Source of the DNA: Chloroflexota bacterium
Lineage (GTDB): Bacteria; Chloroflexota; Dehalococcoidia; Lucifugimonadales; Lucifugimonadaceae
Direction of reading: 5' to 3'
DNA: 64,000 nucleotides
Assembly: GCA_029262735.1 (NCBI GenBank)
Contig: JAJCYY010000018.1
Coordinates: 1-64,000, forward strand
The notes below the pieces were generated by a model. The model was not told the DNA's origin. It saw only the letters and a program-made list of their open reading frames with translations, and did not search any database. Position numbers and translations under genes: made by a program. This document shows, piece by piece, positions 17,517 through 26,182 of the stretch (positions are counted from its first letter, which is position 1; every line of letters starts with the position of its first letter).

Positions 17517-18502
17517 TGAGACTTTCATCCAATACCCTCCTCTTATTCACTCGCATCCTGGCCGTGGCAGTGCTCCTGGAGGTGGCTCTTTTCAGGATCT
17601 TCGCACGCGGCGGCGTGTACTTCATCCGGGAAGAAACGCCCTGGGTCTTGCGTGCCTCCTATACGTCGTTCGTGTTCCTGGGCAACGTCATGTTCAACTT
17701 CGCAGCGCTGGTCGTACTACTGGCGCTGGCGCTCGTCGTGATTCGACTCTGGCGATCGCCGGAACGGTCAATGAGCAAAGCTCTCGTTGTGCCAGTCTCG
17801 CTGATGATCCTGTTCGGTGGAGTCATGATTGCGGGTACCAACAACTCAGGTCTTTCGCAGCTCTACTTCGCAACATCCTTCCTGGTTCTCATCGGCATCA
17901 CGGCGCTTGTTTGGAGAACGAACCTCTCCCTCTCCCTCAAGGCGTTTGCGAGTTTGACCGCTGTTTCATACGCGCTTGTGTACGTGTTCAAAGAATCGGC
18001 CGGACTGGCGGGCAACGGAGTCACGTCCGGGAGCAATCTGATCTCGCTATTCGGTTCAAGTGAATGGCTTGCCGTACTCGCATTTCTGGCCCTGATCCCT
18101 GCCCTAAGAAGAGTTATCGATAGACGGGCTGTGATCGTGGCGACAGTGGCTGCGGTCCTGGCACTTGGCATGGTTGCCGGAAGGGCCGACTCGGTACCAC
18201 TGATCGCAACCTGGGCTTTCGGCCTTTCACTGAACCTGCCATATGCCACATATGTGATCGCACTCTGGATTGTCGTCGCATTTGCGGTTGGCGCATATCG
18301 CCGAGGTGAACTGCTGCCTGCTGTTGGGGTTCTCCTCGTGTTCCTCGGCCACCGAACTCTGCCACTTACTTACTTCAACGACCTCGCGATACTCGGACTG
18401 TTACTGGTGCTCCTGAGCGCCTGGCCTGTTCCAGATGCATGGCTGACGGTGAATCGTCCCTGGCGTCGAAGTGCTTCGGCTGGCGCCGAGATCGCCTCTT
18501 GA
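17516..18502 (+). CDS. Unrecognised multi-pass membrane protein of the molybdoenzyme operon
   Basis: This 328-residue protein has about nine or ten hydrophobic segments and is not a family I recognise. It starts with ATG overlapping the chaperone stop. It contains a single His (GHRT near residue 285), so it is unlikely to be a dihaem cytochrome b like NarI. Conserved-looking polar elements are FIREETPW near residue 37, GTNNSG near residue 109 and FKESAG near residue 162. Position argues for a role in anchoring, quinone contact or assembly of the exported molybdenum enzyme, but this is inference from location only. Confidence 0.8.
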   Translation: MRLSSNTLLLFTRILAVAVLLEVALFRIFARGGVYFIREETPWVLRASYTSFVFLGNVMFNFAALVVLLALALVVIRLWRSPERSMSKALVVPVSLMILFGGVMIAGTNNSGLSQLYFATSFLVLIGITALVWRTNLSLSLKAFASLTAVSYALVYVFKESAGLAGNGVTSGSNLISLFGSSEWLAVLAFLALIPALRRVIDRRAVIVATVAAVLALGMVAGRADSVPLIATWAFGLSLNLPYATYVIALWIVVAFAVGAYRRGELLPAVGVLLVFLGHRTLPLTYFNDLAILGLLLVLLSAWPVPDAWLTVNRPWRRSASAGAEIAS

Positions 18503-19257
18503 AGCAGATAGCGGTCCCACCTCTATCGAAACCGATCGAGACCGGGTTGCAGGGCCCTTTGTCACCGCAGATTGTCGTCGGAATCGTGGGCGCGTCCGAT
18601 TCCGGTAAAACTGAACTCGCAGTCGGGCTGATACGCCAGTTCAAGTTGATGTCGCCGGGCTTACGCGTGGCAGCAATCAAGCACTGTCCACATGGTCACG
18701 ATGCTGATCGTGCAGGCAGTGACACATCCCGTTTGCAGGCTGCCGGTGCAACCTGCGTCATCGCCAGCTCTCCTGGATCAATCACCTCGTTTTCGGCTCC
18801 AACAGGCGAAACTCAACTTGAAACACTTATCAACCGCTTGTCTACGGATCATGACGTGATACTGGTTGAAGGCTACAAGTCGAGTTCCATACCGAAGATT
18901 CTTGTGGATTGCGCCGCGTCACCGCGTAACGTCGTTTCCAATGTGGTGGCGACAGCAGGCTCAACCGACGTCAGCATGCTCAGCGTGCCCAACTTTGCGA
19001 TGGGCGACACGGCAGAGCTGGCAGAATGGATTACAGGCAATCCGGAGCTGCGCCAGGGGTCCCGAACCGTTTCGCTTCGTGTGGACGGCGTGCCTATCAG
19101 CCTGAAGAACTTTCCGTCCGAGGTGCTGACCAGGATAGTGAACGGCTTCGTCCATTCACTCAGTGGTGTGCCGGATGACCACCACCGGATCGAGATAACT
19201 GTCACATCTGGCTCCGATGCCCCGCAACCGCCCCGGCATGAAAGCACTTGCGGGTAA
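18439..19257 (+). CDS. mobB: Molybdopterin-guanine dinucleotide biosynthesis protein MobB-like
   Basis: This is a P-loop GTPase of the MobB family, which helps MobA attach GMP to molybdopterin for DMSO-reductase-family enzymes. Marks are the Walker A GASDSGKTELA near residue 51, the KHCPHGHDADRAGSDTSRL loop, ATCVIASS, and VILVEGYKSS. After the MobB domain there is a C-terminal extension of about 50 residues (SLRVDGVPISLKNFPSEVL and on) that is longer than in E. coli MobB. The ATG at 18439 overlaps the preceding gene by 64 bases; TTG at 18499, which overlaps its stop by two bases, is an equally plausible coupled start. The location supports cofactor supply to the alpha subunit. Confidence 0.88.
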   Translation: MADGESSLASKCFGWRRDRLLKQIAVPPLSKPIETGLQGPLSPQIVVGIVGASDSGKTELAVGLIRQFKLMSPGLRVAAIKHCPHGHDADRAGSDTSRLQAAGATCVIASSPGSITSFSAPTGETQLETLINRLSTDHDVILVEGYKSSSIPKILVDCAASPRNVVSNVVATAGSTDVSMLSVPNFAMGDTAELAEWITGNPELRQGSRTVSLRVDGVPISLKNFPSEVLTRIVNGFVHSLSGVPDDHHRIEITVTSGSDAPQPPRHESTCG

Positions 19258-19338
19258 GGTGCGCAACCTGCTCCAATTCATCCTGGAATTAGCAACATCA
19301 GCCCGGTATCTGCGCGCCGGTAGATTAGCCTTGCCAAG

Positions 19339-20757
19339 TTGATACAGGTAACTCTGAAGAATCAGACAGGTTCGACGCGTAATTCTGGGCGCTACCCGGC
19401 CACTCCCTGGTCTTCGCAAAGGCTGTATCGCCCTTTTGTCAGAGCGTCGTTCATCATCGCACTCACCCTCGGGTTTACAACCGGCACCGGAATGCTGCTG
19501 GCGGCCGCTTTCGGTGTCGATCGCGGTGTCTGGTGGATCACGCACACACAGGCACACGGCATGGCGCAACTCTTCGGATTCGCCGGTCTGTTCACCATGG
19601 GGATCGCCCATCACGTCGTCCCGAGATTCAGGAACGGCTCAATACGATTCCCCTGGCCGCAGCGCGCAAGCCTGACACTGGTAGTGGCTGCAATCGTACT
19701 CAGGTTCACCGCCCAGATGGTGAGCGACTATCCGGCGACGGGGATCCTTGTGATCGCATCGGGGATCCTGCTGCTGGCGGGAGCTCTCACATTCGCGGCG
19801 ACCATCTTCCCTGTTCTGCTCGGTGGTAAAAATCCGGTTGGAACAGCCGAACGGTGGATCTATGCAGGAACGACCTGGTTCGTCATTTCGGCTGCCATTC
19901 ACCTGGCCCTCACGGTATGGCTTCTGGCAAACGAAGCCTCGATTGCGCCCAACCACCTGACCTCGGCAGTCATCTACTCCGCCCTGTTCGGATTCGTCGG
20001 CAGCTTCCTGATGGGAGTCAGCACCCGAGCCGTCTCCGGATTTCTCGGACTCCGCCCTGCGCACAGATATCTCGAAATTTCGGCCTTCGCGATACTCCAG
20101 GCCGGGCTGCTGCTCGCGGTGTTCTCACTCGTCCTGGAAGCTTCGGCCGAACTCTCAGCACTCGGCCTGCTCTTCGTGACGCTGGGCGTAGTGATATACG
20201 TCGTCGCGCTACGGATACTCGAGCCGTCTCAGGTTAATAGAGCTCCCATGTCACCCGGATCATATGCTCGTTATGGCTGGTTCATCCGTGGCGCGTACTT
20301 CTGGCTGCTGGTCGGTGTGACATTCATCGCAATCGAGTCCATAGAAGTCCTGTTCGATTTGGATATTCTGCCGGTTGCCAATTCGTCCCCTGTGCTGCAT
20401 GTCCTCACAGTTGGATTCGTGACATCGATGATCATCGGAATGGGTTCCAGGATGCTTCCTCTTTTTGAGGGAGCAGTGGTCCGCGGCAGAAGAGCGCTTG
20501 ATGTCAGTATCGTGCTGCTGAGCGTCAGCGTGTTGACGCGGACGGTCGCCGGTTTCACGCTGGAGGGATACACCGATTCAGTACTGGGAATCTCAGGTAC
20601 CGCTGGCCTGCTCGCGGTGATTCTGAGCACGCCCGCGTTGATCGGCAGCTTGCGAGAGAGCTCCCGGGCCAAGTATCGAGTTCTGGCGGAAGAACAGGGC
20701 CGAGTGAAGTGGCAGGCATCAGGACGGACCTTGCCGGGTCACATAGTCGAAAGCTAA
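19339..20757 (+). CDS. NnrS-like multi-pass membrane protein
   Basis: This 472-residue protein has about twelve membrane helices and two halves with NnrS-type His motifs: HTQAHGMAQLFGFAG and MGIAHHVVPRF in the first, LHVLTVGFVTSMIIGMGSR followed by LPLFEG in the second. NnrS is a haem- and copper-containing membrane protein linked to tolerance of nitric oxide and nitrosative stress in denitrifiers. If the neighbouring molybdenum enzyme reduces nitrate, this gene would cope with the nitric oxide that follows; that is inference. It starts with TTG at 19339 without a clear Shine-Dalgarno site, 81 bases after mobB, so the start is uncertain. It is the last plus-strand gene of the cluster. Confidence 0.78.
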   Translation: MIQVTLKNQTGSTRNSGRYPATPWSSQRLYRPFVRASFIIALTLGFTTGTGMLLAAAFGVDRGVWWITHTQAHGMAQLFGFAGLFTMGIAHHVVPRFRNGSIRFPWPQRASLTLVVAAIVLRFTAQMVSDYPATGILVIASGILLLAGALTFAATIFPVLLGGKNPVGTAERWIYAGTTWFVISAAIHLALTVWLLANEASIAPNHLTSAVIYSALFGFVGSFLMGVSTRAVSGFLGLRPAHRYLEISAFAILQAGLLLAVFSLVLEASAELSALGLLFVTLGVVIYVVALRILEPSQVNRAPMSPGSYARYGWFIRGAYFWLLVGVTFIAIESIEVLFDLDILPVANSSPVLHVLTVGFVTSMIIGMGSRMLPLFEGAVVRGRRALDVSIVLLSVSVLTRTVAGFTLEGYTDSVLGISGTAGLLAVILSTPALIGSLRESSRAKYRVLAEEQGRVKWQASGRTLPGHIVES

Positions 20758-20961
20758 CGCCCATAGGTTCGTCCGACCAAAGCCTGAAGGGGGCTCGCTA
20801 TCCGACCGTCCTCAAGTAGACGCAGGATCTTTGCCTGTTAAAAGAAAGCACGCGCCCGCTCAGACATTCCAGCTCGCTCGGGCACCACCAGAGATCGCAC
20901 ACGCCTTACGTTGCGGGACTGCAACTGACCGCAGAAAATCATCGGAATCGAGTTCAAGGTC

Positions 20962-21777
20962 TCAGCGGGAGATGAATTCCCATGGCCCGCAGAGTCCATT
21001 GCTGACGTTTGAAATCATGTTCTTAATCTTATCCCGAGCACTCTCCCCTAATATCAGTTGCAGTCCAATTGGTGGAGGCGGAGTTCCAGCCGGCGTCATG
21101 ACGGATTCGAAGAACTTGACTGCAAATTCTGTTCGGTCAGACATGCTCTCGACTCTGAAACCAGCCAGTTTGAGGTAAGTTTCCATCTCATCTGGCGAAG
21201 CTAGGAAACTTGTATCGGCAGTGGTCGCCCAGGGTACGGGATACTGCATTGTCCCGTCGCCGGGCCCCTTGATGACGTCGTAGATCGCGAATACTCCACC
21301 TGGTCGAAGGACGCGCCGTATCTCTAAGAACAGCGCCGGTTTGTCACTGATGTTCATGCCGACATGCATCATGTAAGCGGCATCGAACGAGTTGTCATCG
21401 TAAGGCATGTCAAGCGCACTGCCTTGCTCAACGCTAACAAGCTCACTCAGGCCAACAAGGCCTGTTAGTTCCCCGGCGACGCTGCAGAACTCCGGCGTCA
21501 GGTCGATTCCTGTGACTTTGGAACCGTACGTGTGAGCGACAAAACGCGCTGTTCCGCCGATACCGGCGCCTACGTCCAGGACTCGGTCAGCTGGCGACAG
21601 ATCCAACTGGTCGAAAAGGTGCTGCGAAGCCCCTCTTCCACCAATGTGAAATTCATCAACAGGTGCAAGATCGTCAATCGAGGCTGACCTTTCGTCTCCA
21701 ACGACACTCTTTAGTGCAGTCTGAATCGCCAGGCTCAGACCCGTCTGCGTGTAGTGGGACGCAACTTCATTCGGCAT
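20962..21777 (-). CDS. SAM-dependent methyltransferase (class I)
   Basis: This 271-residue methyltransferase has the SAM-binding motif I VLDVGAGIGGTARF near residue 66, the acidic strand TGIDLTPEF, ALDMPYDDNSFDAAYMMHVGMN and the RRVLRPGGVFAIYDVIKG strand. An N-terminal DEFHIGGRGASQHL segment before motif I is typical of the UbiE/sarcosine-dimethylglycine methyltransferase-like group. The ATG at 21777 has AGAGGAA upstream. It stands alone, pointing against the NnrS-like gene, in a region of lower gene density and lower GC content. The methyl acceptor is unknown. Confidence 0.87.
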   Translation of the reverse strand: MPNEVASHYTQTGLSLAIQTALKSVVGDERSASIDDLAPVDEFHIGGRGASQHLFDQLDLSPADRVLDVGAGIGGTARFVAHTYGSKVTGIDLTPEFCSVAGELTGLVGLSELVSVEQGSALDMPYDDNSFDAAYMMHVGMNISDKPALFLEIRRVLRPGGVFAIYDVIKGPGDGTMQYPVPWATTADTSFLASPDEMETYLKLAGFRVESMSDRTEFAVKFFESVMTPAGTPPPPIGLQLILGESARDKIKNMISNVSNGLCGPWEFISR

Positions 21778-22359
21778 CAGTGAACTTCCTCTGAACAGTA
21801 TTAATAGTCACAAATTCCGGCCACACTGTACTAAAGAAAGGTCATGTCCGCTCCGGATGGAACGATAGAATGCTTCGCTCTCATCGATTGGTTGCGGATC
21901 AGCTCGGTTAGTAACTCCTTACCTGATGCGGAATCGAGATCATCTTCACAAGCAACACAGCGGGTGCGCACTGGCCAGGCGTTGAGTCATTGAGCGATCG
22001 ATGACGGTAGTTCGAGCCATAGAAGTCAAAATCCCCTTGCCGATACCGTGCGGTTGCTTCCAGCAGTCGCCATCCTACTGTTAACGATGAGAGAGACTAT
22101 GTTTTATCTGGCGCAAGTTGGCAGAACTGGAGGGATTCGAATCCTCGACATGCGGATAAATAATCCGTTGCTATCACCTGTGCCGTATTGACCGGTTCGG
22201 TCTCCAAGTTGAGAGGCAGGAGTCCTGCATCAACGCATTACCTGACTTTGACATAAACAAAGTCAGTCAAGTCTGGAAGCCCAAACTCTTCCTCGTTGGC
22301 CACAGCCGCTCCCTGGAGGGAATCGCCGCAGCAGAGCGGTCTGTCATCCGGTTTCCCAA
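21778..22359. other. Poorly coding intergenic stretch
   Basis: This 582-bp stretch lies between two minus-strand genes. The right end precedes the methyltransferase promoter region and contains TATTAAT (minus-strand reading, about 21799-21805), a candidate -10 box without a good -35. It also holds a tRNA-like sequence at 22119-22190, listed separately. No supportable protein-coding frame was found. Together with the lone methyltransferase it may be a site where foreign DNA was gained and lost. Confidence 0.45.
22119..22190 (-). other. Degenerate tRNA-like sequence (probable remnant)
   Basis: Read on the minus strand, this segment runs through a hairpin of tRNA anticodon-arm size (CGGA-TTATTTA-TCCG), a T-arm-like GGATTCGAATCC and an end in CTGCCA. 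I could not find a matching 5' acceptor strand, the D-arm pairs only over two bases, and the invariant G53-C61 pair of the T-stem is absent. It is therefore not a convincing functional tRNA gene; a decayed tRNA or the 3' end of one duplicated by an integrating element fits better. Resemblance is by eye. Confidence 0.3.
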
Positions 22360-25300
22360 TCACCGCGCCTGCAACTGGCTCGCCACCAACCGGGCGTACA
22401 TCCCGCGTTTTGCCACAAGCTCATCGTGTCTTCCGACCTCGACAACTTTTCCGCCCTCTAGCACCACGATGCAGTCAGCGCTGCGGACCGTTGAGAGCCG
22501 GTGAGCGATCACAAGAGTTGTACGGTCACCGGCCAGCCTGTCAAGCGCCCGCCGGACCAGTCGCTCATTAGTCGCATCGAGGTGGGAAGTCGCCTCGTCG
22601 AGTACCAGGATGCGTGAATCCTTCAGGAAAGCCCGGCCTATCGCGACGCGCTGTCGCTGACCTCCGGAAAGCTGTGCTCCCCGCTCGCCAACCGTCGTTT
22701 CCAGGCCGTCCGGGAGCGACTCCACGAAGGTCTTCAGTCCGGCCATTTCCACGGCGTCGTCAATCTGATCATTGGTCGCATCCGGGTTTGCGACCAGCAG
22801 GTTCTGACGCAGCGATGAGTTGAACAGGTACGTGTCCTGCGCCACGAGTGCGATCAACCGTCGCAAGTCATCGAGCCCGTACTCACGCAGGTCGTGCCCG
22901 TTTAGCCTGATCTCACCCGCCGCCGGATCCCAGAACCGCATCACGAGATGTGCCGCCGTTGTCTTGCCTGCACCGGACGGTCCGACCAGCGCCACCGTCT
23001 GTCCTGCGCCAACCTCGAACGAAACGTCAGACAGCGCGTGCCTGTTTGAGTAGTCGTACTTGAACCCGGCATGAGCAAAGGAGATCGCTCCGCCTGCTGC
23101 CACATCAGCCGCGGGCACGCCGGGGCCATCGGTCACCGGGACCGGCTCTAGCTGGACAGAGTAGATGCGACGGGTTGAGCCGAGGGTATCTGCCAGCAGT
23201 CTGCCGATGTTGGCGATCTCCGAAACCGGCAAGAATGCGGCCATGGCGATCAGCGTTGCGAGAGGAAGCCGGCCGGGGTCCAGCGAGCCATCGGACACCA
23301 TCGAAGCCCCCGCGACGGCGACCGCAAGTCCGCCTAGCCCGGTTGCTCCCTCGAGGAACACTTTTTGCAGGGTCAGCTCCCGGAAGAACGGAACCCGGAC
23401 CCTTATGTACTCCTCCGCAAGCCCCACGAACTCTCGCTGTCTGTCGGGCCCGCGTTCGAAAGCTGCAACCTCGTGCATCCCCTGGATCGTGTCCACAACG
23501 TGTGCGTTCAGTTCACCAAGCTGCTCGCGTGAGCGAGAACCGAGCCTGTCGACTCGGTCCCTGGAAACCACCGGACTGAGTGCCACGACAAGCAGGAAGG
23601 GCAGCAGCGCTATTGCGAGCGGCCAGCCGAACACGAGCAAAGTGATAATGACACCGGCCGGCACGACGACCGCAACGAATGATGGCGCAACGACATGGGC
23701 AAAGAAATACTCGACCGTCTCGACATCCTGCGTCGCCATCGATACGAGATCGCCTGTTCTTCTCCTGACGAGGTAGGCCGGGGCAAGCCGTTCAAGCTTG
23801 GTGTACAGGGCGATCCGCATCTCTGACAGCAGCCGGAACGCCACATCGTGCGAAACCCAGTTCTCCGCCCAGTGCAGAAGAGCGCTGACAGGGGCCAGGA
23901 TGAACAGTGCGACCAGCAGCCAGCCAAACGGATCGCCACTCGTAACGTTAGCGACGACCAACGCCGAAATGACGCCAACTCCTATTAGCGTTATGAAGCG
24001 CAGCACACCGGTCACGAAACTAAGGGTCAGCTTGAACTTCCAGGGTGAGATCAACTTCAGCAGCACGCGAGCCGCCGCAATCCAGCCCATGCCTTCCGCT
24101 TTCAGAATGGCATCGGTCGGAGCAAGCTGAGCGATTTCCCCCTCGGAATCGATCTGTGGCTCTGCGTCATACGCGATCACTTCGGCAGGAACAGCCCCGT
24201 TCACCTCTACCGACTCCGATGTCTGCTCGCCGAGGTCCTCGACCTGCTCCTCCATGAGCCGTGCGTACACGCCGTCTGCAGCCATCAGCTCATCGTGCGT
24301 CCCTGACTCAACGAGGCGCCCGTGCTCCAGCACCAGCGAGCGATCAGTGTTGCGCAGGCTCGAAAGGCGATGGGCTATCACCAGCGTCGTCCGGCTCTCC
24401 ATCAACCGGTCAAGCGCCTCCTGGATGATGTGTTCGTTCTCCGCATCCACTGCCGAAAGCGCCTCGTCAAGCACCAGTAGCGGTGCATCCCGCAGCAGTG
24501 CCCGAGCGATGGCAATCCGCTGGCGCTGACCGCCGGAAAGCCTGACGCCGCGTTCGCCGATCACCGTCTCGTATCCCTGCGGCAACCGCGCTATGAACTC
24601 ATGCGCATTCGCAAGCCTCGCTGCCCGCTCAAGCTCGTCCTGATCAGCGTCCGGCCCACCGAACCTTAAGTTGTCGTTCACGGTTCCGTGAAACAGGTAA
24701 GTGTCCTGAGAGACCACCGCGATGTGCGATCTAAGCTGCGCGAGTGACATCTCACGGATATCCCGCCCACCGAGCAGGATTGAACCGGACTGCGGGTCGT
24801 AGAACCTGAGCAGTAGCTTGATGATCGACGTCTTGCCCGCGCCGCTCTCGCCTGCGATGCCAATGCGTTGTCCCGGCTCAAGCCGGAAACTCATCGATTC
24901 GATCGCTCGGCGTTCGCTGTTTGGATAGGCGAAGGTGACGTCACGGAACTCGATAGACGGCTCAAGTCGCTCCGTCCCGCTCGTCGCGCTTTCCTGGACA
25001 GCCGGCTTCGAATCAAGCAGAGAGAAAATCCCCTGGCTGGCCGACAGCGCGACCATTCCCTGGTGGAACAACTGGCTCAGCTCGCGGAACGGTCTGAACA
25101 TCTCGATTCCCAGCATCAGCACGATCACCAGCGCCGCCAGCGACATGTCGCCCGCCGAGAACCTGACCGCACTGACCGCCAGGACCGCGGCCGCGCCAAC
25201 CGCCACTCCGGCAATGGTCACTCCAAGCGAACCAGCGTTCGTCGCCAGGACCCACATCGTTGTCCGGAACACCTGGTGAGCCTTGTCTGCAAGCATCCGC

Positions 25301-25953
25301 CCGCGGGCCTTCCCCTGGCCGAACGCCTTGAGAGTCGCAAGTCCCTGGATCGAATCGAGGAACTCGGCTCCGAAATCGCCATATGCCTCTCGCCTTTTGA
25401 TGCTGCTCGACTGGTTCCACCTGTGGAACAGAGCTGGTGCGAACAGCGTCAGCACGGCGAAAACCAGGGCGATCACCGCTGTCGGCACATCAAGGAAAAC
25501 CAGGTAGAGGAAGATGCCGATCGGAGTCAGCGCCGCGGTAAATAGCTGGACAAGGTACTGGCCGAAGAACGTCTCGAGCTGCTCCACTCCATCGACAAGC
25601 GTCAGCATCGAATCGCCTGTGCGCTCCTCTGTGAAGTGCGCCGGTCCCAGGCTGACTGCGTGCGAATACAGACGCTTTCTCAGATGTAACTGGATTGCCG
25701 CCGCAGTCCGATGCGCCGACATCTCCTTTACGTATTGCAGCACTGATCGCAGGACCACCATGCCACCGGCTGCCGCGATCCAGGGGACTATGTCGCCGAC
25801 GGAGTCGCCTTCCAACACCTTCGCGAGCACAACACCGAGAAGCACAAGCCGGGTGATGCCAGAGGCCGCGGTCAGCAGGCCAAACAGCACTGCCACCGCA
25901 AGCCGGATGCGGAATCCTTCGGTGTATGTCCAGAGTCGGGCGTTGAAGTACAT
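22360..25953 (-). CDS. Fused ABC exporter, two membrane domains and two ATPase domains (CydDC-like)
   Basis: This is a 1197-residue TMD-NBD-TMD-NBD protein. The first ATPase domain has Walker A GESGAGKTS near residue 367, signature LSGGQRQR near 470 and LLVLDEALSAVD; the second has GPSGAGKTT near 988, LSGGQRQR near 1094 and ILVLDEATSHLD. Each half has about six membrane helices. The first half contains FLDSIQGLATLKAFG, typical of CydD; the whole layout matches fused CydDC, which exports cysteine and glutathione, but general lipid or drug exporters share the fold. I chose the ATG at 25953 (MYFNARLWTY); the frame runs on to 26061 through a Cys-rich stretch that does not look like the family. 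It diverges from the broken aldo/keto reductase. Confidence 0.85.
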   Translation of the reverse strand: MYFNARLWTYTEGFRIRLAVAVLFGLLTAASGITRLVLLGVVLAKVLEGDSVGDIVPWIAAAGGMVVLRSVLQYVKEMSAHRTAAAIQLHLRKRLYSHAVSLGPAHFTEERTGDSMLTLVDGVEQLETFFGQYLVQLFTAALTPIGIFLYLVFLDVPTAVIALVFAVLTLFAPALFHRWNQSSSIKRREAYGDFGAEFLDSIQGLATLKAFGQGKARGRMLADKAHQVFRTTMWVLATNAGSLGVTIAGVAVGAAAVLAVSAVRFSAGDMSLAALVIVLMLGIEMFRPFRELSQLFHQGMVALSASQGIFSLLDSKPAVQESATSGTERLEPSIEFRDVTFAYPNSERRAIESMSFRLEPGQRIGIAGESGAGKTSIIKLLLRFYDPQSGSILLGGRDIREMSLAQLRSHIAVVSQDTYLFHGTVNDNLRFGGPDADQDELERAARLANAHEFIARLPQGYETVIGERGVRLSGGQRQRIAIARALLRDAPLLVLDEALSAVDAENEHIIQEALDRLMESRTTLVIAHRLSSLRNTDRSLVLEHGRLVESGTHDELMAADGVYARLMEEQVEDLGEQTSESVEVNGAVPAEVIAYDAEPQIDSEGEIAQLAPTDAILKAEGMGWIAAARVLLKLISPWKFKLTLSFVTGVLRFITLIGVGVISALVVANVTSGDPFGWLLVALFILAPVSALLHWAENWVSHDVAFRLLSEMRIALYTKLERLAPAYLVRRRTGDLVSMATQDVETVEYFFAHVVAPSFVAVVVPAGVIITLLVFGWPLAIALLPFLLVVALSPVVSRDRVDRLGSRSREQLGELNAHVVDTIQGMHEVAAFERGPDRQREFVGLAEEYIRVRVPFFRELTLQKVFLEGATGLGGLAVAVAGASMVSDGSLDPGRLPLATLIAMAAFLPVSEIANIGRLLADTLGSTRRIYSVQLEPVPVTDGPGVPAADVAAGGAISFAHAGFKYDYSNRHALSDVSFEVGAGQTVALVGPSGAGKTTAAHLVMRFWDPAAGEIRLNGHDLREYGLDDLRRLIALVAQDTYLFNSSLRQNLLVANPDATNDQIDDAVEMAGLKTFVESLPDGLETTVGERGAQLSGGQRQRVAIGRAFLKDSRILVLDEATSHLDATNERLVRRALDRLAGDRTTLVIAHRLSTVRSADCIVVLEGGKVVEVGRHDELVAKRGMYARLVASQLQAR

Positions 25954-26129
25954 AGCCTGGCAGCGCGGGCAGCAGAATACGCAGACAGTTTTATCGCAGG
26001 GTCGAGAGGATAACTCTAAATCCTGGTAACAGGGCAGCGCAGAAGGCTCGACCCCGGTCACTCGAATCGGCTTTACGTCAATACATCATGTGAATTGACT
26101 TTGCTGCTCGATACGTCAACACTACGCCC

Positions 26130-26149
26130 GCGGTCGGTCTACCGACCGC
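26130..26149. promoter_or_regulatory. Perfect 9-bp inverted repeat in divergent promoter region
   Basis: GCGGTCGGT and ACCGACCGC face each other around a 2-base centre, between the ABC exporter (minus) and the aldo/keto reductase (plus), 33 bases before the latter's ATG. The near-absence of a loop favours a dimeric repressor's operator over an RNA terminator, and no T-run follows. No regulator gene lies next to it, so the binding protein is unknown. Confidence 0.5.
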
Positions 26150-26182
26150 TCAATCTGAACCTGGCGAAAAGGCGAAACCTCA

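Noticed and set aside
22119..22190. A functional tRNA gene on the minus strand
   Set aside because: Acceptor stem does not pair, D-stem is two base pairs, and the T-stem lacks the G53-C61 pair; kept only as a remnant.
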